From Sphaerosporella brunnea (Eukaryota > Ascomycota > Pezizomycetes > Pezizales > Pyronemataceae), in NCBI GenBank assembly GCA_008704415.1, contig VXIS01000416.1, forward strand, positions 1-35,578: a stretch of 35,578 nt of DNA, given 5' to 3'. Positions 27,971 to 35,578 of the stretch are shown here, piece after piece. The position numbers and the translations under genes are program-made. Numbering within the stretch: position 1 is the stretch's first letter; every line of letters begins with the position of its first letter. A model generated the notes under the pieces. It was not told the DNA's origin. It made no database searches and worked only from the letters and a program-made list of their open reading frames with translations.

Positions 27971-29255
27971 CGAGTACCATCGACGGTGAGTTTTGCGCCG
28001 TTGCTGATGGGAAAGAATATCCTGTCGCCCTCAAGGCTAACGATCTATTCTTCGACGTGCCACCACACACGAGCGTGCCGGCGTTACCGGAAATCGCGTC
28101 CCACCATTGAGTCCACAGCTTGACATAGCCCTGCCCGTCATTGGAGGCATTCTCCTGGCTAGAGCGGTCAAGATTTGCTATTGCTTTTTTAGCGGTGAAG
28201 AGGTTGTTGGAGAAGTTTGTCCACTGACGTCGACTTGTTGTCGCTCAACTTCAACTGGAAGTGTGTGGAATCCCCAAAAGTGGTTGGTTAAGTCGCTTTG
28301 TATGTGGTTCTTGTCGCAGGGAAATCGCCGCGGGCATCAATGAAAAAAAGGACTTGCCGTTCGAACGGCGTAACTCTTTCAGTGCCAAATGGTTGTACCG
28401 TGGCGGCCGTGGGGAGACGAAATAACTAGGGCGACATGCCGTGTCCTTGCGACAGCCCGAGGGAACAGCATACTCCGTTATCCCTGGGTCCCGCAAGGAT
28501 ACCCGACGACTTCCCAATTCGCTGAGTTACCGTTTAGCGAACATTCATATTGCCAGGCAAAGACTTTCTTTGGCGACGTTGCAACTAATGACCTCAGAAG
28601 GGGAACCCCCATGGCTCGCTGTTCAAAGCTGGCGGTGAACCTAAACGTTGCTACAACCTGCTGCCGCACTATACCTCATTTGGTGTGTCATATTTCAAAA
28701 CGATCTCCAGATGGGCCTGCTGGCGACTTCTGTGACTTGATAACCGACCCTGGTTGGGCTTTGATTTCATGCAATTTGATGGAGCATTGTTGGCGTCACT
28801 CAACCATACACGAGTTCTACCATGTCTTGCTGTTCGGTTTACACTGGTCGTAGGTCCAGTCCGAACGTGTCCTCGGCCTTGAGCAACTGTGCGGACTGAA
28901 ATATATTGTCTCTTGTGTTGGTCTGCACTAATTGTGCTGCACGCGAGCTCATCGACCAAGGAAACGAAATTTGTCTTGCCGCTGGCAAGGCTTCCTTGGT
29001 GGTCCACACAACAAGCAATGCACCATGGCTAGTTACTCAAGTGTCGCCGAATGGTCCAGCAGCGTCTTTGGCTGGCATATATCGCGGCCGCGTGCAGTGG
29101 GCCGTACGGATGGACGGGGACGCTGTCCGTTCGCCAGTCTCCTGGAGGATACCGAATTGACCGTTCTCCGAAACGCTGCGAAGCGTCACCACTTGAGACG
29201 CCTAATCCCATGATAGGGGCAAACGCACAACACCCTCGCTGGAGCGAGTGCTGCA
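27971..29255 (+). other. Interval with weak plus-strand frames
   Basis: Right of the pogo-like element a plus frame reads STIDGEFCAVADGKEYPVAL and ends TGA at 28108-28110. It may continue a gene interrupted by the insertion. A second frame, 28389-28853 (154 codons, no recognised domain), and a third, 28932-29213 (93 codons), follow. None has a clear start or splice partner, and minus frames overlap them. I cannot assign products. Confidence 0.3.
28389..28853 (+). CDS. Hypothetical 154-codon ORF, weak support
   Basis: It is the longest single frame in this interval, ending TAG, with mixed composition including RYPWVPQGYPTTSQFAELPF and MEHCWRHSTIHEFYHVLLFG. It begins at an ATG in a poor context and is open slightly upstream. 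Cysteine content is high and no domain is recognised. An internal exon or a decayed gene is as likely as a complete gene. Confidence 0.22.
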   Translation: MVVPWRPWGDEITRATCRVLATARGNSILRYPWVPQGYPTTSQFAELPFSEHSYCQAKTFFGDVATNDLRRGTPMARCSKLAVNLNVATTCCRTIPHLVCHISKRSPDGPAGDFCDLITDPGWALISCNLMEHCWRHSTIHEFYHVLLFGLHWS

Positions 29256-30526
29256 GGCGACCATGCATTGCGCAGAAATGATAACACCACCACTCAAACC
29301 TGCAGTGTTGCGGTTCCTTCTAACTCACCTGTCAGCATGTTTGTGCCAAACCTTTTCGGCAACTTCGCGCCGGGATGGTCAGGTCGGGACAGCATTACAT
29401 TACATTGCTGAGAGAGAAATACCAACCGTAAACGCTGCAAGCCAGCAGCGTGGAAAGATGCGTAGTCCTCGAGTTCATTCTAAGACAGAACGAACGCTAT
29501 CAACGGGCGCGACGTCGCGTGTGTATGCGTCATCTAGCATGACGTAGCCCAGATGGATCAACAATCACTTTGCTTCGCAGCTGCAGCAAAAGTGAGAGCG
29601 CATTCTTCAGTATTGTCGTGAATTGAAGTTTTTTTTTTCAACTGCCACAAATCCTCCTGCCAAGACTGGCGGGCGAACACCTGGAATATCGCTCAAATAA
29701 ACAGTTGTTGCGGCGTATAACGATTGGCGCTGTTGATTCCAAAAACAGCAAAAATTTAAGTCTGGTAATACTTACCTTACCCGACCCAGGCGTCCCCGGG
29801 CACTCCCCAAACCCGCGAAACGATCTTGCAGAGATTTGAACCCATGGTGCTGCAGTCACCTAGAGCTCGCATCAATGCGCCACCGTTAAGCCACCAAGAC
29901 TTGTGATGCATACACTTCTCGGGAGTAAATGTTAAGGGATCGTGGGACCTTCTCAGGCGTTTTTGTGGCATCATCTGGCACTTTGTTCCCCAAAACAACG
30001 CGCGCGCCAAACGCTCAAATAGTGAGCCATGGGTGTGCGTTCTATTCTTGCCCAGTATGATCGATCCATCCGACGCTGTGGACGACAACGTCCGAAACCA
30101 ACTGCTTCGCCTCATGGACGGTCAAGCGCGACGGTCAAAAGTCTTCACTGAATGAGTTCCGCCGGAATCGAGACGCTGTTATCGTCCACGGAACCACATC
30201 CAGCCGCTCCTGTTGGTTGGCTGCGGCCTGGGAGTGAACACTGTTTGCAGACGTAAATGTATGCCAGAAGGTTCTCTTGACGCGGTGCTCCAGCGACGTT
30301 TTGAAGACCGCCATCGGCCGAGTCCATGCACATGAAACACCGACGTCAACCAGACACCGACACGGAGGAAACCTATGATCATCAACGACTTGGCATTAGA
30401 GTCCGAGCAAACTATGAAGCGATAGCAACCGGCGGTGCCTGCTGTGTCGCTCGGCTGCAGTCGAAACTGAGCTGTGACGGGGCTGGTGCTCGTTTACGTG
30501 CTACACAGGTTGAGCGTCGATAATGC
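29256..30526 (-). repeat. Repeat family R, copy 3 (about 1.27 kb, longest copy)
   Basis: Its left part (29256-29545) matches 34624-34990 of copy 4, but lacks about 110 bp of it. Its middle carries the 162-bp core. Its right part (29909-30526) matches copy 1 in reverse orientation. It therefore bridges the partial copies and gives the best outline of the family. Frames present in copy 4 are broken here. Confidence 0.75.
29747..29908 (-). ncRNA. 162-bp tRNA-like Pol III module, copy 3
   Basis: One base differs from copies 2 and 4 (CCCATGG for CCCAGGG, just upstream of the B box in transcript sense). A box, B box and T-rich end are intact. The flank on the terminator side (TTGATTCCAAAAACAGC) resembles copies 1 and 4. 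Confidence 0.7.
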
Positions 30527-30797
30527 TTGATAAAGCTTGGACTTGTGGCAAGGCGTCGTCAACTAGATTTCACATCTGTTCAGCGAAGCTTCACCATTCG
30601 GAATTGCGGATGTCACGAGTCGCCAATGAGCACGGAGAGCTGAAAAAACGGAACAGCTCGGTATCTTACTGCTTGATTGAGAAGCTGGCCAGGCAAACGA
30701 TACCACGTTATGAAGTTAAGGGGACTCTCATTGAAATACACAGACAACTACGCTCCTATCAAATCCGCCCCGAAGCGATTGGTACCGACATTTCTCA

Positions 30798-31325
30798 CTA
30801 CTCAAGCGCAGTCAGCGAGCACGGGGCCATCCCATACTCCTCCAGGTAGCGAAACAGATCTTCAGCGGTGGCCTCGTAATCGCCATCCCCGTTGACCTGA
30901 GCGAGTGCGGTCGAGATCTCGCGCGCAGTGTCGGGGAAAATCCTCCATAGCTCCATAACAAACCGTGTATCTTCGGTCAAAAACTCCTATCCACAGTGTT
31001 GTTTCCAGCGCGACAGTGCACTGATCTCGCCAACCGGGTCGACCCACAGCAAAATTTCTAGTTGAGCCTCCATGTCACGCGGCCTGCTATGCTGGTAAGC
31101 ATGATAGTACGCCTCGATCCCATCGCATCGGCTTTTGAAGGACTGCTACCCTGAGTACACATGCGGTCTGACCAAGGCGTCGATAATAAATGCGCCCAGT
31201 CCGTTGGGTTGCAGGTCGAGCTAGAAGCTTGTGGTGGATGCCCAGAACCGCTTAAAACTGTTGTTCACATGACGATGCCAACTTCTGCACTCAGCGCGAG
31301 GGACTCGCACTTCTGAAACGAGGTG
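30798..31325 (-). pseudogene. Protein-coding remnant interrupted by in-frame TAG codons
   Basis: One minus frame reads like continuous protein for about 175 codons but is cut by TAG at 31223-31221, 31148-31146 and 30989-30987. Segments include GLGAFIIDALVRPHVYSG, DGIEAYYHAYQHSRPRDM, EILLWVDPVGEISALSRW and, after the last TAG, TRFVMELWRIFPDTAREIS and EDLFRYLEEYGMAP. It ends in TAG TGA. No TAA or TGA interrupts it. I take it as a pseudogene of an unrecognised family. TAG codons derived from CAG or TGG by single changes would explain the pattern. The 5' end is lost near a MITE. Confidence 0.5.
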
Positions 31326-31372
31326 AACAGCAGTTCCGCGACTTCGCAGCTAAATTCGCGACCCACTTGATC

Positions 31373-31821
31373 GTGCACCCCACTCGATAGTGTATTGATA
31401 AGATAAGAGATAATCTTCGCGGCAACGTCAATCCGTCGAGTGAAATTCTTCCAGCGCACCAGTGATGACCTGCACATAAAAATAAAACAATGAAGGAAAA
31501 TTCACAAATACATTTTCGCGCTCTATGGCTGTGGCTACGCCCCGTTTTTACGCTTCTCACCCGCCTGGCCGTTGGCTGCCAATTGTGCGCTTACTTTTTC
31601 TTCCCGAGCTTCTTTTTCAGAATCCAGAGGGTCAGTCGCGGTTGCCACGACAAGGAGCCGGACGTTCAAGCGGATTCTGCTGAGTCCAGGGCGGGAAGGC
31701 GGTATTGTGGAGGGGCATGGGGCGTGCGGGCACAATCGCAGAATCTGACTCGACGGGAATTGAGATTGCCGCGTAGATTATTATCTTTTATCTTATCAAT
31801 CCACTATCGAGTTGGGTGCAC
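31373..31821. mobile_element. 449-bp MITE with about 75-bp imperfect terminal inverted repeats
   Basis: The left arm (31373-31448) starts GTGCACCCCACTCGATAG and continues TATTGATAAGATAAGAGATA. The right arm (about 31745-31821) is its reverse complement with a handful of substitutions and small indels. The central 300 bp has no conserved coding frame. The outermost GTGCAC is itself palindromic, so the exact end and the target duplication cannot be read. No second copy lies in the window. Confidence 0.7.
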
Positions 31822-32496
31822 CGGGACTTTACTGCGCAGGTGCACCTAGTCCTAAAACCCTGAGGTCGCAGTCCAAACGGTGGGTGGGCGCCTTGCGGCG
31901 GTAACACAGACTTCAGTAGATATCACTGCGCCCAACGCCAAGCATCAGTGAAACTCACCCGCCGCTGAGCACTCGAAATGCTACGGCCCAACAAACGTCC
32001 AGCTTCACAAAACGCCGAGCCACGAGATAAAGCATGATTTCGAGTGAAGCAAAGTCCTGTCTCCTTGCGTCAGGCGGGCTCCAACAGCCAGCTAGCCGCG
32101 CAAGGTTAGATAGCCACCAATCCTAACCAGCACCTGCAGCATTCCCACAACGACAAGCCCAAGGTACTCAAGTCAGCATCGCGACTCAGAACGTGAGCCT
32201 ACCGAGGGGCGCGCCACAAACAGTAACTCCCAATTTTAAAGCCATCGGAAAATAGTACTGATAGTGATTTACAGCTGGCACACTCTCGGAGGGCCCCCCG
32301 ACTTGTGCGTATTCCCAGTCGGACCGCCTGCGGGCGCTTCACAGCAAGGCCCAGAATTCTTGCACGAGACGGCTTTGTATTTTTGTTTTTTTGCTGTCGT
32401 TTTCATTGCCTGCAGCTGAGCCGTTTTCGCACTTCGCTACCTCCGAAGTCGGCAATGCCAGCAAGCATCACTAATCGATGAGGCGGGTTGCATTTG
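31822..32496. other. ORF-free interval
   Basis: No frame of 60 codons is open on either strand. T-rich tracts occur at about 32378-32403. I see no RNA gene, repeat or regulatory signal that I could support. Confidence 0.4.
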
Positions 32497-33388
32497 TTAG
32501 CCGTGGACCGCGGCCGACATTGGGAATTGTAACATGGTGTTTTCATTACCACGAAGACTACGATTATGATCTGTAACACTGAGCGAATCCATCATACGTA
32601 CAGTGTGAGGCTCGATCACCGACCCATCAGCAGCCAGACCGTGATCACCAACACCGGTCAGCTCATTCCTCGTGCGGTCACTATTGCTAAGATGGCGCGC
32701 ATCACCTGCATCACAGCTGCGTTTGCCAATCAAACAATGGGAACTTGCATTTCCTCCCACCCCGCTACGACTTGTGATCACGTGCTGTAATAAATTGGCA
32801 ATGATGGTGAAGCCCCCGAGGAACGTGCGAACCCGATCCCGGCATGCGTAACTTCCCTGCATTCAGTCTGCTCCGTGTGCAGAAGTCTATTTGTTCATCG
32901 TTCAGAGCCAGAACGAGCCAGCATCCTCGTTGGACAACGTCATAAAGGAAAGCCACTCCGAATGTAGCACCACTAGATAAAGACTGATTTTGGGACACTG
33001 AGCGGGAAACGTGGAATCGCATTGCCGGTGATCAACCGCTATGTACTTAGACAGCCGGCTGCTCTTGTCGATCCCCACGTCTTCTTCGTGTTTCCCGTAT
33101 CGCAGTTGGTTTTTGAAGATTTTGTTGTCCGCTTCTGTCAGCCGCTCGAGTGACTTGCAGTGAAGCATGCTTCTTCGACGAAGCCCAATTCACGTGCGGC
33201 AACAAAGAACACGACCGTCCCATATCGTAGCACAACGCTACAAACACGATGTCTACAACAGGTTTTCTGCCGCCCAGGCCACCGTCGGCAACCAGCTCTA
33301 GTAGCGCTGATATCTCAAAAAAACGGCAAGACGAGTCGTTACTACGGGTCATACTAACAAAACGGATACCGAAATGAAGAACAAACAC
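32497..33388 (-). pseudogene. Frameshifted minus-strand coding remnant
   Basis: Protein-like sequence switches frame along the strand. It runs FFEISALLELVADGGLGGRK and VVDIVFVALCYDMG (33388 side), then SLERLTEADNKIFKNQLRYG and EEDVGIDKSSRLSKYIAVDH, then RTFLGGFTIIANLLQHVITS (32862 side). Each part is a good reading frame on its own, but they lie in different frames with no obvious introns between them. The most economical reading is a decayed gene with two or more frameshifts. The family is not recognised; it could be a transposon protein, given its surroundings. Confidence 0.4.
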
Positions 33389-34502
33389 AAAGCATTGACG
33401 GGCCCAAACGTACTCCCTGCCTCCGCCGTCGATATCCTGTTATGTCCTTACTAAAGTTCCGCAGAAGATGTATCAAGTGATACTCATCGTGCTGGAAAAC
33501 AACCTGGAGTACTACAAGGCACTGGGCCAGTCCCGGTGCCACCAGCACCTTTCACGCAACAGCCTGAAGCTCTGGACGTAATGGAACAAGATGGAGGCAA
33601 ACCAGACGTTCCACGATCAAAAACATAACGAGATGGAGGACAACCAAAGTCGATGGCCGAGGAAAAGAACGTTCCAAGACGATAGTGACCACCGATTCGC
33701 CGTATTCGTGACCAGCGCGATGCTGCAATGAAGGCTCACATAAGCGGCAATTTCAAAGGCTTTGCAAGACAATCTCGAGTGCTACAAAGCCTTTGAAGTT
33801 TTCCTCCTTCTTGGTTAAGTAAGTAGGTTACTGTGAGGGATCTTTTGCCAGAGTAACTAACTTGAACATCTTTGAGACGACGCAGATGAAATGGATCTTT
33901 GGTTATTCACAAATGGCGATCGCAATGAGAGAATTAAGTTGTGGTTATTAATGAGGAAATTGCGGAAACGCTCAAGTAGGTGGCCCGCGAAGCTTGATAA
34001 GTAGGTGGCCCGCGAAGCTTGATAAAACGGTAAATGCCTGGAGTGGCGGCGAGCATCGTGGGGTCGGTACTTGAATTGACTGTCTTTTCCTTCCGGCTTT
34101 TGTCAGTTTGCTTTCTCTATTGTCTATCGTTCGTTCAATACGCACTGTTTGCACTCCATGGCTGTACAGCGAGTTCGCTATCCCTTGGGTTCCTGCCCCT
34201 TGATCCAGCGCCGGCTCAGGTCCTCTAGCCAGCAGCCGTTAAAATATGCCAACCCGTGTAAGTGCTGGTGTTGTCATTCTCCATGTGCCTAATCCACCGC
34301 AGACACCTCTGACGAGCAGCAAAAATTCTGCTGTCAATGAATTGCAATCAAACCACTCCCACCATCCATGTGGACGATGCGTGATAGCTTTGAACCAACA
34401 AAAACGGGATAGAGCATCATAATATCCACGCGAGTTTTGAGTCCGTAGTGCTGGCGACGAGTTGTTTTCGTTTCAGGACGATGAAACGATTCGACATCTA
34501 GC
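33389..34502. other. Interval with a tandem duplication, no supported gene
   Basis: Short, broken coding-like stretches occur on the plus strand around 33570-33720, full of stops. The clear feature is a 25-bp exact duplication at 33975-34024. The remaining sequence shows only short frames. Confidence 0.35.
33975..34024. repeat. 25-bp perfect tandem duplication
   Basis: AGTAGGTGGCCCGCGAAGCTTGATA occurs twice in direct succession with no difference. An exact two-copy tandem duplication in otherwise unique sequence suggests a recent replication slip, or a double-strand-break repair or excision scar. Confidence 0.9.
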
Positions 34503-34856
34503 ATGCGGTATCACATTCCGAACGCGATGCGAATATCTTTGGGTATCCCGATGACTTCTGACGATGCCAGCGATGACAAAATGAGGATTCTAACTGCGGG
34601 GAAGACGATATCGGTCGCTACTGGCGACCGTGCATTGCGCAGAAATGATAACACCACCACTCAAACTCGCAGTGTTGCGCATCCTTCTGACTCAACTGTG
34701 AGCGTGTTTGTGCCAAACGTTTCGGCAACTTCGCGCAGGGATGCGCGGTCAGATCATGATCGCATTGCATTGCTGGCAGAGAAATACCAACAGTACACGG
34801 TGCAAGCTCGCTGTGTGGAAAGATGCGTAGACTTCGAGCTCATTCTAAGAGCATGA
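34503..34856 (+). CDS. ORF of repeat family R (117 codons), possible element-encoded protein
   Basis: The frame starts at ATG, includes a second in-frame ATG eight codons later, and ends TGA. It is hydrophilic, Asp/Arg/Thr-rich, with segments MTSDDASDDKMRILTAGKT and DHDRIALLAEKYQQYTVQAR. Its last 230 bases are homologous to 29256-29490 of copy 3, where indels break the frame. It is therefore either a protein once encoded by the repeat element or a host fragment carried by it. No family is recognised and no catalytic motif is visible. Confidence 0.35.
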   Translation: MRYHIPNAMRISLGIPMTSDDASDDKMRILTAGKTISVATGDRALRRNDNTTTQTRSVAHPSDSTVSVFVPNVSATSRRDARSDHDRIALLAEKYQQYTVQARCVERCVDFELILRA

Positions 34857-35484
34857 CTAGGCACTTTCGCTGCACGGGATAGCATGCTTATTTCTCGAAT
34901 CAGCAAGTCCAATTGGCACCTCGTCTCGGTCAGACAAGCCCGCCGGTCACTGCGCCAACAGGACACGCGCGCAACGTCGCGCGTGTATACTTCATCTAGC
35001 CGAGATAAACAAACAATCACATAGTTGCTTCGCATTCTTCAGTGTTGTCTTCAGGTGATGTTTTGTTTCCAACAGCCACAAATCCTCCTGCCAAGACTGG
35101 CTGCGTAGAGAATATTGCTCAAGACAATAGCTGTTGTGGCTATATACAGGTAGGATCTATGGGTGCTGTTGATTCCAAAAAAAGCAAAAATTTAAGTCTG
35201 GTAATACTTACCTTACCCGACCCAGGCGTCCCCGGGCACTCCCCAAACCCGCGAAACGATCTTGCAGAGATTTGAACCCAGGGTGCTGCAGTCACCTAGA
35301 GCTCGCATCAATGCGCCACCGTTAAGCCACCAAGACTTGTGATGTTTTGTTATGCGCGGGACTAAATGTTAAGGGGTTGCATCATCGCGTTCATCATATT
35401 TCGGCAAAGTGGTAGCCTAAGATATCGACGCCTCCCACCAGCCCCAGCGGTACTTGTGATGCATACACTTCTCGGGAGTAAATC
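34624..35484 (-). repeat. Repeat family R, copy 4 (mosaic)
   Basis: From 34624 it follows copy 3. From 35000 it matches copy 1 in reverse orientation through the AATATTGCTCAAGACAATAG region. It then carries the 162-bp core and the variant flank shared with copy 2 (35345-35452). Directly after that boundary a 32-bp piece (35452-35483, ACTTGTGATGCATACACTTC...) repeats exactly the core-edge and flank junction typical of copies 1 and 3. The copy is thus a join of the two flank types. Confidence 0.72.
35183..35344 (-). ncRNA. 162-bp tRNA-like Pol III module, copy 4
   Basis: Identical over all 162 bases to copy 2, although the left flanks of the two copies are unrelated. In transcript sense it ends TTTTTGCTTTTTTT as in copy 1, a strong Pol III stop signal. 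Confidence 0.7.
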
Positions 35485-35578
35485 TCAAGGACTCGTCGAT
35501 GATATTCAACCGTTCCCCAACAGCCTTCGTGTCAGACAACAGTCGAGCTAAAGTTCTACTATGCAGCGCGTTCGACGA
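35485..35578. other. Right window edge, nothing recognised
   Basis: No supported gene or repeat in the last bases. Confidence 0.4.

Noticed and set aside
30798..31352. Genome-wide TAG reassignment to a sense codon
   Set aside because: Gene A ends in TAG and genes B, C and D use TAA or TGA; a pseudogene explains the interrupted frame more simply.
21190..35205. U1 snRNA-like start (ATACTTACCTT) on the reverse strand of the 162-bp module
   Set aside because: Only about 11 bases match and the following sequence is unlike U1; the Pol III boxes lie on the other strand.
1..35578. CRISPR arrays, rRNA genes, bacterial operons or riboswitches
   Set aside because: No regularly spaced repeats, no rRNA-like conserved stretches and no prokaryotic gene organisation were seen.

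Overview
The window looks like nuclear DNA of a filamentous fungus, probably a basidiomycete. Base composition is balanced. The readable genes have short GT-AG introns (47-54 nt in the best models) and fungal-style pyrimidine-rich leaders. The mobile-element mix is typical of fungal genomes: a Ty3/gypsy chromovirus, a pogo-like DNA transposon, a hAT-type MITE and several other inverted-repeat elements. The phylum is an inference from these features; no rRNA or conserved housekeeping gene is present to fix it. There are no rRNA genes, CRISPR arrays or bacterial-type operons.

Layout. 1-901 is the 3' end of a chromovirus (chromodomain, polypurine tract, 512-bp LTR), followed at 1365-1471 by a tRNA-Ala(CGC)-like Pol III gene. 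1940-12314 is the gene-bearing part: gene A (+, about 831 aa), gene B (-, four exons, 832 aa) and gene C (-, two exons, 227 aa). A and B are long, low-complexity proteins, each carrying one CXC/CRC-like cysteine cluster. Gene D (+, two exons, 190 aa, acidic tail) lies at 18692-19311. All four are otherwise unrecognised.

The rest is mostly mobile-element DNA and decayed coding sequence. A 234-bp hAT-type MITE with an 8-bp target duplication sits at 14256-14489. A broken minus-strand coding region covers 14798-16532. Nested inverted-repeat elements lie at 22003-23510, an internally deleted pogo-like element at 26900-27970, and a 449-bp MITE at 31373-31821. Further decayed reading frames are at 30798-31325 and 32497-33388.

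The most striking signal is a 162-bp tRNA-like module with A and B boxes and a T-rich end. It occurs four times (21055 on +; 26123, 29747 and 35183 on -), always exactly 162 bp, with only two substitutions in total among the copies. The surrounding repeat family (up to about 1.27 kb) is clearly diverged, and one copy lacks part of it. This is the best candidate here for an undescribed SINE or Pol III non-coding RNA family.

Exon models were built by hand from reading-frame continuity and splice signals. They are strong for genes B, C and D. For gene A the 5' exon is less certain.
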